Shown: piece by piece, positions 33,915 through 46,800 of the stretch | How positions within the stretch are numbered: the first letter of the stretch is position 1 | Layout of the letters: the number at the start of each line of letters is the position of its first letter | Assembly: GCF_033115175.1 (NCBI RefSeq) | Contig: NC_084837.1 | Span: forward strand, 66,921,266-66,985,265 | DNA: 64,000 nucleotides | Origin: Lepus europaeus | Taxonomy: Eukaryota; Chordata; Mammalia; Lagomorpha; Leporidae | Direction: 5' to 3' | Notes under the pieces: model-generated | What the model saw: only the letters and a program-made list of their open reading frames with translations | The model's database searches: none | What the model was told of the DNA's origin: nothing | Program-made: the position numbers and the translations under genes

Positions 33915-36560
33915 GCCTCTCCTTCTGTGTGTAATTGTGACTTTCAAGTAAAATAAATAAATCTTTAAAAAAAAAAAGAAGTGGAGCAGTCAGGACTCGA
34001 ACTTCTTTCTATGTGGGATGTCAGTGCTGTAGGTGGCAGCTTTATGTGTTATGCCACAGCACCAGCTCCATTTTTACATTTTTAAATCAGTGAAGCAGGC
34101 GCCGCTGCTCACTAGGATAATCCTCCGCCTGTGGCGCCAGCACTCCGGGTTCTAGTCCGGTTGGGGTGCTGGATTCTGTCCCGGTTGCTCCTCTTCCAGT
34201 CCAGCTCTCTGCTGTGGCTGGGGAAGGCAGTGGAGGATGGCCCAAGTGCTTGGGCCCTGTACCTGCATGGGAGACCAGGAGGAAGCACCTGGCTCCTGGC
34301 TTCGGATCAGCTCAGCGCCAGCTGTAGCAGCCACTTGGGGGGTGAACCAACGGAAAAAGGAAGACCTTTCTCTCTGTCTCTCTCTCTCACTGTCAAAAAA
34401 AAAAAATTAAGAAAAAGAAAAAAAAATCAATGAAATTGGGATATATTTTATAATAGCATGTTCAATTAGCACCATTTTCCCTTTTTGGTGTAAGTTTTAA
34501 TGAAGCATAGTGTTTCTATGGAACAATAAACATAAGCAGGTTTCTTAATGAGTTTTCACGAAGAGAATACACCCATATGACCATCACCCAGATGAAACAC
34601 CAAAACATTATCAGTGCCCAAGAACCATTCACGCTCTCTTTTAGACACAACCTGTTTAAAGGTAATTATTATTCTGACTTTTAGTATCATTGATTAATTT
34701 CACCTATTTTGGAATTTTTATAAAAAAATTTATATTTTTGGGGACTGGCACTGTGGCATAGTGGGTAAAGCCACCACATGCAGTGCTGCCATTCCATATG
34801 GATGCCGGTTTGAGTCCTGGCTGCTCCACTTCTGATCCAGCTCTCTGCTGTAGACTGGGAAAGCAATAGAAGATGGCCCAAGCCCTTGGGCCCCTGTACC
34901 CATTTGGAGACCCAGAAGAAGCTCCTGGCCCAGTTCTAGCCATTGCAGCCATTTGGGGAGTGAACCAGCAGATGGAAGGCCTCTCTCTCTCTCTCTCTGC
35001 CTCTGCCTCTCTGTAACTCTGCCTTTCAAATAATAAATCTTTTTTTAAAAGACAAATTTATATTTTTAAAGGAAACGTACCACAGATATTCTTTTGTGTC
35101 TGACTTCTTGTGCTTGGTATGTTTGGGAAATGGTATTGTCCTTCGTACATGCTTAATTGCTGTACAGTATTTCACTGTAAGAATCTAACACAGCTTACTT
35201 ATCCATGTCACTAAGTTTGGGAATTTGAGTATTTTCCACTTTTTACTATTATGAATAGTGTTCCTATAAACTTTTTTTTTTAACATATCTTTCAGTAACC
35301 ATAAATACCTAAGCCCATTTTTTTTTTTTTTAGATTTATTGAATTAATTTGAAAGTCAGAGTTACAGAGAGAGGAGAGTCAGAGAGAGCAATCTTCCATC
35401 CATTCCTCAAATGGCTGCAATGGCTGGTGCTGGACCTTGCCAAAGTCAGAAACTTAGAACTTCATATAGGTCTCCAACGTGGGTGGCAGGGGCACAAGCA
35501 TTCAAGCCATCTTGTGCTGCTTTTCCAAGCACATTAGTAGGGAGCTGGATTGGAAGTAGAGCAACCAGGACTTGAACCAGCACCCATAGGACATGTCATC
35601 ATTTCAGGCAGCAGCTTAACCTGCTGTGATATAATGCTGGACCCAAGCCTATATGTCTTAACGTGGAATTGTTGTGTCATAGAGGTTGTAAAAGTTTATA
35701 GAGCTTTGACAGATGCTGAACATGACTGTAGTAAACTGTACTCCCCTGGCTGTGTTATGAGAGTCTGACACTTTCATTTTCCTCGTTATGCCTGTATAGT
35801 ATTTTCATTTTTTAGTTTTCCTTTGTGTTTTCATAATGACTAAAGAAATTGATTACTTTTTCATATTTTTCCAGCCACTGAATATTCTCTTTTGTGAAGT
35901 GTCTGTTCAAGTCTTTAACTGGCAGCATTTTTCTTAGTGTATAAATATAGTGGTACATTTTACAAATGATGAAATAAAAAAGATTTTAAATGCTTTCACT
36001 TAACAACAAAAGGTAAGTATATGAGGTGATGCTTGATTTAGCCATTCCAGTGTATACTACCTATTTCAAAAGATCAGGTTGTAGGGGCCGGTAATGTGGC
36101 ATATCAGGTAAAGCTGCTGCCTGCAGTGCCAGCATCCCATATGGGCACCAGTTCATGTCCTGGCTGCTCTACTTCGGATTCAGCTCTCTGCTATGGCCTG
36201 GGAAAGCAGTAGAAGATGGCCCAAGTCTTTGGGTCCCTGCCCCCGCGTGGGAGACCCAGAGGAGGCTCCTGGCTTCAGATCGGTGCAGCTCCGGCTGTTG
36301 CAGCCAATTGGAGGAGTGAACCAGCGGACGGAAGACCCCCCCCCCCCCGCCCCCGCCGCCTCTCCTCCTCTCTCTGTGTAACTCTGACTTTCAAATAAAT
36401 AAATAAATCTTTTAAAAAAAGGACCAGGTTGTATACTATAGATGTACATTTTTTATTTGCCAATTTAAAAATACAAAATTAATACCATATATGTTTTTGG
36501 TTCCACTGTTAATAATTTTCTTTTAACTTTTTTTTTTTTTTTTGGACAGGCAGAGTTAGT

Positions 36561-36594
<34 letters not shown>

Positions 36595-39500
36595 TCTTCC
36601 TTCTGTTGGTTCACCCCCGAAATGGGCCGCTTCAGCCAGCGCACTGCGCTGATCCAAAGCCAGGAGCCAGGTGCTTCCTCCTGGTCTCCCATGCGGGTGC
36701 AGGGCCCAAGCACTTGGGCCATCCTCCACTGCACTCCCTGGCCACAGCAGAGAGCTGGCCTGGAAGAGGGGCAACCGGGACAGGATCGGTGCCCCGACCG
36801 GGACTACAACCCGGGGTGCCAGCACCACAGGCAGAGGATTAGCCAAGTGAGCCACACGCCAGCCCTCTTTTAACCTCTTCTAGCCATTTATCATAAGTTT
36901 ACAGGCAATTAATTTTTGTGGATTTATTATATCTGCCCAGATATCTGCCTATTCCTTTATTCAGCAAACACTAATTGAACATCTGAGTATAATGGACAGG
37001 TACTTATTAGCTAGCTAAAAGAATAATACACAATGTATGCTAGGTACTCAGTTGGGTACCATGAGTATCAAAATGAGAAGATAAATTCACTTTTCCCTGA
37101 AATGCCTACAACCCGAGAGAGGTAAACAGAAAAATGGCAATATCATGCCACATAGTAAGTGCTAGAACAGAGGTATAAAATGCTGTAAGACCACAGTAAA
37201 TGAACAACTGACTCTTATTGTTAAGAAAATCTTCACCTAGGAGGTAACAGTTGGGTCTTGGAAGATGAATAGGCATTTATAAGATGGAGCATGGTAACAG
37301 AGCATATATCAGGCATGAAATTGAAAGATTGTTTCTTTGTTCTTTTTCTTCCCTTCCCTTCCTTTCTCTTTCCTCACCTCTCCTCCCCTTTCTCTCCCTT
37401 TTTCCCTTCCCTTTCTTTCCGCTTCTCTTATTTATTTGGCGGAAAGATAGGAAAAGAGGGAGATAGAGAAAGATCTTCCATCTGATAGTTCACTCTCCTA
37501 AATGCCGATAACAGTTAGGGTTGAGCAAGGCCAAAGCCAGAAACTCCTTCTGGGTCTCTACACGGGTGGCAGGGGCCTAAGTAATTGAGCCATCACTTGA
37601 TGCTCCTTAACTGCTCAGCCAAAGCCTGCCCCTGACAGGTTCTCCTGGGAGGGCAAGACACCTGGTGTGGCAAGGTACTCATTCATGGAAGCAAGCACCG
37701 AGACTGTGAGGCAGGCAGAGTCAGCTGCGACAGGTTATAAAGTTACCTGGCTTTAAACTAGGAAGCCAAAGGGATTTCTAGGCGGGAGATGGAAAGGAAC
37801 CATACTGCTTCTCAGGAAAGTGACTGCCAGCAGCGGGGAGAGCGGATTACAGTTGGGAGTTTTTGGTGGCAGAAGGCAGTTACAAGGCTCTGATAATTAA
37901 CTGTCCAGGCAAGAGATGAAGAGGACCTAGGCTTAGGCAGGATGCGTAGGGATAGATCAGAGAAGTCAGGTTCCAGGGACACTTTTGGAGAAGCACTGAC
38001 AAGCTGTCATGACCTGTTAAAGGCCAGCAATGCTCAGACTCTGCCTCCATTCTCCCTTATCCTGCTCTTGCTTCCTCAGGACTCCTTAATCCGATTTTCA
38101 TTGCAGACTGATTTTGTCTTCTCTTTATTATTCTTTCTGAACTGACCCATCTCTCTAAAGCAATTTAGCAAAAACAAAAACACATGAGGGAGAGTTCTTT
38201 CTGTGGTTAGAATTCAAACTAATTTGGTGGTGGTGAGGGATGTTTATTTTTAGAATGTACTGAATCTGAGTACATCTGATGATGGAAAGAAGGACCCAGG
38301 AGAGCTAGAGAAAGGGAAGGGGGAGAGTGGTGGGAGAGGAAAGAGCGAGATAATGAGACACTTGTTAGAACAGGGCCATGAGGAATGGATGGAGGGGGAA
38401 CTGAGATTAGGAGTTGGAGGATTGGCCCTGGTGAAGTGGGAAGAGCAGTTTTTCCTAAGCCATTTGAGAGGAAGCTGAGAAGCTGTTGGATCGGAGATGT
38501 GCTGAGGTGAAAACAAAGGAGAGCAAGGAATCCAAGTTTGGAGAGGCCGAGTTTCTGAAATGCAGAGGGTTTTTCTGCTGAGAGTGAAGGCCAGGCCGCT
38601 GGAGAGCCACCCTGTCCCTGTGCCTTCCACAGGCCCTCTGAATGCCCTCTGCTCTGAGTGGGAGAGCTGAGGACAGCCAGGCTCCTGGGACTGGCCCAGC
38701 AGGGCAGCATCCTTTCCTAAGCTTGGGGTCTGTCTGGGAAAGCAGCAGCACAACAGACAGCCTTGGAAGAAAGAGTCACACTTTCCTAGCTTGTCTTCTC
38801 AATACCACTTCTTCCAGTTCTGGACTTCAGAAAGGAAGAGCTGGGTCATGTTGAAATGTTTAAGTGAATGGTTTGCCATTCAAGATAATTACCAGACAAA
38901 AGGATAATGATCATATCCCAGATTAACTTCGTGGTAAACCTCGATGAATTTCAACTCCAAGTTCTTTTCAGGTAAGCCTACACTTTACATGGAGACCAGT
39001 TAAATAATCACAACTTACAACAGTTGTAATTGTTGTAACATGCAGTAGAATTCTGGCCCCAAACTGGACTGCCTGGGCCTTCTTCATTGACAGGTACTTC
39101 ATTTCATCACTATAGATGTATCTGCTCAGTTTTCTTTAGAAGTTTTTTTAGAACTTTTATTCTCTTCAAATTCCCAATTCCACTTAATCTACCCATTTTG
39201 CCATTCCCAATCCCATCTCCATTGCTATTTGGTTCATAATTTGATATCATTTCTTTTCTAGACTGATTAAGTATTTATAACTAGCTTCCTTTTCATTATG
39301 GGAATATCACTTATAATATAACCTAATAATTTTTTTCTTTGCCTTTGTCCTTTTTTTCTTTCTCTCTCAGAAAAAGAGCAGTCTCTTCTAAACTTTATAG
39401 CCAATATGTCAGTCTCTGTTTTTAATTGAGTTGTTTGGGCCATTTATGTTTAATGATTTAATCCTACCATCTTGCTGTTTGTTTCTATTTGTTTTATCTA

Positions 39501-42500
39501 TTTCCTCTTTTGCTCTTTTTATATCTTCTTTTATATTAACAGACTACATTTAAATGATTCCATTTTATCTCCTTTATTGCTTTATTAGCTAAAATTCTTT
39601 GTTTTATTATGTTAGTGATTGCTTTAGAGCTCATAGTGTACTTCTTTAACATATCAAGTTTACATGTAAGTGACATTCCCATTTGTGAACGTTCCTTTGT
39701 TATTCACAGACAGTATTTGCTCCCTCTTCTTCTCTACTCTCTTAGCAATCCTAACTTTGGAACCCTGGAATGCCCCTCTAGAATTCTAGTCTTAACATCT
39801 GTAATTAGAAGCGGCTTCATGGAATGGAAAGATCTGAGTTTAAACCCTAATTCTGCCACCTGCTGGCAGGCTCTGTTTCCTTACTTACAAACTCCTTAAA
39901 ACATGACCTCTGCGTTATTTTGGGATGATGACTCATGAAGTTTTGCAGTACCTGATAAAAGGTGCCTAATAAACAGCATCTGTTCTTCGCAGGCAAAATT
40001 TTGGAAAAAGTAGTCCATATGTGCTCATGCTCCCTCTTTAATTTCCTGCAATTCAGTTTTCAGTCATTCTCCTGGAAATAGCTCTCTCAAGCAGAACCTC
40101 ACTGCCAAATCTAGCACCTTCTTTGTCATTCTTTGTCATGTCATTGACCTCTCTTCTTCCTTAAAGATCATTCACCTTTTTGATTTCTCCACTAGTTCTC
40201 CAACTGGCCTTACTAAGTCTGCTGTCTTTGTCTGCCCTATAAGAGTGACTGTTCTGACTTCCTGGTGAGAAGGTGGGAAACCTGCAGGGATTGGTGGGTG
40301 TCCATGATGCAAATGACTAAGAGTCTTGGACGGGTGTCTAGGGGCCTGACTATGTTGCAAATCACTGCAAGTCCTAAGGAAGAATTTTAAGCAACCCATC
40401 CTTGCAGGATACCCCCACCTCCATATATTTTTTTTTCATTAGGGCTCTCAGTAGCTGAAGAATCTAGAACTCCTTAGTCTTCAAATTCCTATTGAGGGGC
40501 CAGTGTTTTAGCATAGTGGGTTAAGCTGCCGCCTGTGACGCCAGCATCCCACATGAATCCCAGCTGTTCCACTTCCAATCCAGCTCCCTGCTAATGGTCT
40601 AGGAAAAGCAGCAGAAGATGGCCCAAGAGCTTGGGTTCCTGCTCTCCATGTGGGAGACCTGGAAGAAGTTCCTAGCTTCAGCCTGGCCCAGCACTGGCTG
40701 TTGCAGCTATCTGGAGAATGGACCAGCAAATGGAAGATCTCTCTCTCTCTTTCTCTCCCTCTGTCTCTGTAACTCTAACTTTCAAATACATAAATAAACA
40801 CTTTTTAAAAATTCCTATTGAAATCATTTAAAGAATTTGTAAACAAGACAAATAATATCAGAGGACGCCCATGATGGACATTATCTATATTATAGAAACT
40901 TGGAGAAACTTTTGCTTACAATAGAACTAAAGGGCCTGGCCTTGGAAGTAGAGTCACAGCTCTCCTTTATGAGACAGCACCTTCCTTGGGAAGACCCCAT
41001 TGCCTGTCAGAACCACTGCTACCTTTAATTTGGAGAGGTAGGATTCTGGAAAGTAGAGATTGTGGGAGATTGAAGGGCTGGTTGGAAATCACACTTTGCA
41101 AGTCTTTCTGAGCCTTTGGCCTTGTGTCTCCACCGTTAGCATGGAGAAGATCTGATGTTTGCTTCTTGCTGAAATAAGTGCATCAAGTAAAGATGTGGTT
41201 ACCTGAAGAGGGAGAGTTCTTTTCCTAGGCAACACATCGACCATAACTCAGCAATGAGGTGTCTAGCTATGGGCCGAGTGCACTCAGAACTGGCCATCTC
41301 CAGCTGTACAGAGCCTTTGCCTCCAATATATAGTCTGCTGGCTTCCCTCTGAGTGGCCTTTCCTTGCCTCTCCTGGCTTTGACTTTCTACCTTGGCTACT
41401 GACCTTTTTGCTTCTCTGACCCAGCTGTCATTCTTCCTTGGACACTTTTGGTAATTATTTTCTGGTCCCTAAACAACACCACCTAGCTTTTCTCTAGTTC
41501 AAAACCAGTTGCATACATTACTTTGATTCTGATAAAGTGCTACCCAGTATGGTAGTTATTGGCCAATTCTTTTTATGCCATCATCAAAATAAAATCTTTG
41601 ACCCCTTGAAAAGATTCTGGTCACTTCTTCCTGGAGGTTTTCACCCTTTACTCATACCACCATTTAGTTCTGGGTTGATTCATTTCCTTTATTTTAGTGC
41701 TATTTCAAGCCCGAGCAGCAGAAATTCACTCAGGGCATCACTGTCTCCTGTCAGTGGAGCTAGATTCTCTGAAGGTTGTCCGAATTTTCTACTCTAATTG
41801 CTAAATCACAGTATCCCAGACTCTGGAAGTTCCTGTAGCTCTGTCTGCCTTAGTTGGAAATTTCTACTCTTGTGAGTAGGTCATTGAGAAGACACCTGAA
41901 TACCCTGGCTTCTTGGCCTGACACACAGTGCTTACTAAAGTTACTTTGAGCTGGCACTACCACCATACCACCATCACCTACTCCTTGCCTCGTCATTTGG
42001 GGCTTCAGGAAGTAAGCACATTAAGTGAGAGGATTATCATTAGCCCATACCCAGAAAACCTCTCATACACAGAGCTCTCATCAATGAGTTCATATTTCCC
42101 AGAAAGTCATGAGAAACATTTATCAAGTCACAACATTTATCAATTAAATTTCTTCTCAATTCAGCTTCCTGATGTTAAGCCTTTACAGTTAGTAATGCTC
42201 AAGCTGTGCCATTATGTAAAGAGCGTGGTACTACTAGCAAGGGCCTTGTCCTAGCAGAATACTGGGACCCCAGTGGATACCAATTTATAAGCCTTTATGT
42301 ACTGCTTCTCAATTGGCGTGAAAGGGTAAAAAAGTTTGCTTTCTCTTTTTCCTCTGGAAAGTCTCTATGGTTTTTCTTTTTAGTTTTTAAACCAAAAGCC
42401 TAGTTTCAACTTGATAGTCTAAGATCAGGTTGTTAATGGGTGTTCCAGAAATAGATATTCTTAATTAATTTCTTGTAGTACCCACTAATTTAGTTTCTGT

Positions 42501-43772
42501 GAAAGAGTGGGTTAAGTTCAGTCTGTGGTGGCAGAAATATCTGCTAGGCCTATGGTTTATACCTACTCTTAGACTAGCTCATGTTCCCTCTTGTTTTGCA
42601 GTGGCCTAGCTCAACTGGCATTTGACTGAGTGTAATTTTAAACCAGATTTAGCTAGGGTAACAGTTTGTGTCCCACTAGGAAACAGATGGCACACTTAAA
42701 TTAGGATAATTAGGGGAGGGTTAATTTGCAAAGACACCATTATAAAAATGTGTGTTAGGCATAGTGGAACCATGAAAGGACAGTATAAGCTATCATTAAA
42801 CCCAAGGCTTTAAGCAGTGAGCAATTATTCTTCTCAGACTTGAAGGGACAAGATGTAAGAGAACCCAGGGAGAGAGTCAGATGAAAAGATCTCTTTCCTC
42901 GATGTGCTGACCTCAGTTAGGTCCCACTGGCAGAAGCCAACTTAACAAGCCAGAGGGCATTGGGAGCCCAATATGTATTCCACATGGATTAGACTTCCAA
43001 GGCACAGAGAGCAGCGGGGAGAATGAATCTGGAGGAACAAACCCAAGAGATCCGGCCTAACCAGGAAGTCTAGGATTGAAACACTTCATTCCTTAATATA
43101 ATCTACGAATGATGTTCCTACACCAGTATCTCCAAGCAAAGCTTTTTATTCACTATTTTCTCTATTAAGCATGGAAAGGCTGTAGAGTTCTTAAAATCCC
43201 AAAATAGTCTCTTGAATCTATCCAGTCAGATGATAATAGAGACTTCTTTCTCCTTACACAGCTTACCTGTATCTGATAATAGACACTCTGCTCAGCTAAC
43301 ACAGGGGTAGGTTCCCTGCAGAAAGGGGCACTAAGGAGAGGGTGGAGGCAGGAGTGAAAAGGAAGGCTATAAATGAGAAGCAGGGAGTGTACTGGACTGG
43401 AGAGGAAGCAATGAAGAAGTAGCCATGGTACTCCCAGGACCAGTACCTCAGGGGATTTGGAGTTAGTGGCTGGTCCAGCACTGGCTAAAGTGTCTGGCCT
43501 CAGCCTGATGGCCACACTGGGATCTTCTTGTTGGGCCACCTTCTTTGGAGTTTCTCATAGTTTAGACATTAGAGCTTTTCACTCATGTGGCTGCAGTGTA
43601 CTGAGGATTCTTAGGAGTGGCAAAGACAGGTAAACCTGGGGTCTAGGTAAGATGCAACATAAAATGAAGGTTAAGAGCTCAGATTCTGAAGCTAAACTTC
43701 TGGAGTTTATATTCTGTCTCTGCTCCCTTTTTTTGTGTATGTAATTTTTTTTTTTTAATTTGAAAGGCAGAG

Positions 43773-43813
<41 letters not shown>

Positions 43814-46800
43814 CTTCCATCTGCTGGTTCACTCCCCAAATGGCAGCAATGGTTGGAACTGGGCTGGTCCAAAGCCAGGAGCCAGGAGGTGCATCTGGGT
43901 TTCCCACATGGGTGCAGGGGCCCAAATACTTGGGCCATCCTCCACTGCCCTCTCAGGTGTATTATTAAGAAGCTGTATTGGAAGTGGAGCAGTTAGGGCT
44001 CAAACTGGCACATGGATGCCAGTGCCACAGGATGCCACAACGCTGGCCCCTGTCTCTGCTCCTTACAGCATCTATAACCATTTGAAAGTTATTTAACATG
44101 CTTGTTTTTCAGTTTCTACATCTGTAATATGGGAATAATAGTAGTCACCTTCAGGGTTCTTAGAAGGATTCAATGAGTTAGTATTACATAATTCTAGGAA
44201 GAGCCTAGCACATAGAAGGCATTATAATGTCCACTAAGCCAAACCTGAATGGCCCTACTTGCTGGGCATCTTCTCTCATGCCTAATCATCCAGGGATTCT
44301 TGAAATAGATGGTGTTTTCCTTCTTAACAATGTATAGCTGACTGGCTATTCAAAGTCATTGGTTTGTGTGGTTTTTAGGGAAGGATAATTAATCACCTCT
44401 GGGAAGGATAGGCCCTATTCTGAATATCGTAGCTGACCAATCCCCTGTACTTTGGGAATGGGGAAGGAGTCAACCCCTGATATGACCAGGGTCCACTTCT
44501 ACTGTAGATCACCAAGGACACTGCTAGCAGAGGGTCATTCTGATTTGCTGCCCATTGGCAAGGTTTCATCTGCCTTTTCTGGCCTTGCCTGGACATTACC
44601 TAATTTCTCCTTCACTGAATAATTTTCTTTGTTGGTTAAAAGCAAATTCTAAGTTCCTAGAATGAATACAAATGGAATGGAATAATTCTTGTGTCTTAAC
44701 TTTTGTGCCCTCATCAGGAGTTATCTACAGCCTCTCACCAAGGCAAGAACTTTCTGCCAAAGACATGCAAGCTTGTTCAAGAAGATCCTGTTGGGCCTGT
44801 TGTGTCTGGGTGAGATATTGAGAAGTCATGGGACCAAGAAACACGATCATTTTAGGAATGTTACTTTGTGTTAAGATGATAGCCAGATAGCATTTTTACT
44901 CACAAACTGATCTAAAGGGCTATTTGATGTATAAGTACATCTTGCTGAATCATAATTTATTGAATTGTGCCTGTAGGAATAAGCAAAATATGAGAATAAT
45001 CTATTTATCAAAGTGTATTATTTGATAAACTTGAAATATTTCTGAGAATATAGACATCTCTTTTTTAGTGTCTTGATTTGACGCTGGGCATAATTTCTTG
45101 TAGTCTTTATGAGAGAAGACTTTATTATTCAATACTTATTTGTTGGTTTATTTGTAAGATCAATGATATAAAATATATTTAAAAGACAGCAATTTCCTGT
45201 TTCATATATATTGCCAATGATGTATGGGCCTTTGTTGTCAATGTTAGAGGAAACTAGGATGATGAAAACAAAAATTATATAATGAGATGTGTCAGGGAGC
45301 CATGAGGCTGTACTTCCTAGTGGTAGCCTTGTTTCCATGGTTTTGTTGAAGAGGAAAGGTTAAAATGACTAGAGTAATAAGGTTTCAAGAAGAAGGGTGG
45401 GAGTTGTGGTGTAGTGGGTTAAGCTGCCACTTAGAATGCTCAAATCCCATGCTGGAGTACCTGGGATGGAGTTCTGCCTCCACTTCTGATCCAGCTTATT
45501 GTTTCTGAGCCTGGGAAGCAGTGGGTGATGGTCCAAGTACTTGGGTCCCTGCCACCCACACTGGAGATCTGGATGGAATTCCTGGCTCCTGGCTTTGGAC
45601 TGGCCCAGCCCCAGCTGTGGTAGGCATTTGGGAAGTAAATCAGTGGATGGAAGATCTTTCTCTTTCTTTGTGTCCCTCCCTCTTGGTTATCATGCTTTTA
45701 TAAAAAATTGATAAATAGATTTAAAAAAAAGTTTCAAGAAGAGATGACTGACTTTTGAAGTCTGTGGCGGATGCTGATCCCATCCACTCCAAGGTGTGAA
45801 GAGAAGTCAAATAAAATAAAAAGGGAGTGAGATCATCAGAGGCAAGTGAACACATGAGGTCTTCAAACTAAATTGGCTTTTCCTTGGGAATCCTCAAGAA
45901 AAGAACAGTTGGACATCTATACTGGCCTCAAGAAGTACAGCCCAGTGCGACAGCAGGGCTGGGTGGCAAGGTCTCGGAAGGGTTTTCTTGCTTTCAGTCC
46001 TGGGCATTCAATTCATTGTTGGAGTTTTATATGCCTCTTGGAAGCTCTGCCTTGCTGATCCTTACCTGACTTTCTCTTTTTAGTGTATGCTGCCTACTTC
46101 TTGGCAGCTTGCATCTTGGATTTCCAGAGGGCACTGGCCTTGTTTGTCATCACCTGTTTGGTGATCTTGGTCCTGCTTCACCACTTTCTGAAAAAGTTCT
46201 TGGGTAAAAAATTAACAAGATGCCTGAAGCCCTTTAAAAATTCCCAGCTGAGACTTTGGATAAAACGGTAAGATTCTTGGTATTCTTGGTCCCATGATGG
46301 ATTCCAAACCACAGCCTGCTTCATTATCCCTCTTTGAAAGTTCCTGAGTGATCTCTCAGACCTTCACCTATACTTTCCAAACTAAGGTGTAGACCACAAA
46401 CAGCCATAGACTTTCAAGCACATGACCTCAGTCCACTATCTTATAACCTTGGTTCTCAACATTGAAAAGGGTCAGGGAGGGTTCAGATTCAGAGAAGAGT
46501 TATAGGGCCTGGGTCATAAAGCAGAAGAACCATGGTCCTCTTCAACCAAGTGCCTGGACAAAGACGCTGTGGCTGCAGGAAACTGTCCCATTGATTTTGT
46601 GGTTGTCTATGTCTCCCTCAGTTCCTTGATACCTTTTATGCTTTTTTCCCTCTAGTCCTCCAAATTTACTATACTCATTGGTGTCTTTTATAACTCTTTA
46701 AGGAGCAAACTCACTGCTTAGAATATACTGAACTGGATTCTAAAGCAGCCACAGCTCATCTAACTATGGTATACACACATCCATAGGCCAGGAGTGAGAT

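Larger units (their letters stand above)
34430..35960 (-). mobile_element. L1M 3' region, interrupted by SINEs
   Basis: On the plus strand: ACACCCATATGACCATCACC, CTTGGTATGTTTGGGAAATG, TCCACTTTTTACTATTATGA, ATAGTGTTCCTATAAAC, AATACCTAAGCCC, TGGAATTGTTGTGTCATAG, GTGAAGTGTCTGTTCAAGTC. This is the order of an old L1 ORF2 end and 3' UTR in antisense. C-SINEs at 34740-35053 and 35319-35643 interrupt it. Confidence 0.8.

Noticed and set aside
38219-38753. Overlapping 163- and 167-codon open frames on the minus strand
   Set aside because: Antisense within intron 2, no domain or splice support; Pro/Ser-rich composition follows from a purine-rich plus strand.
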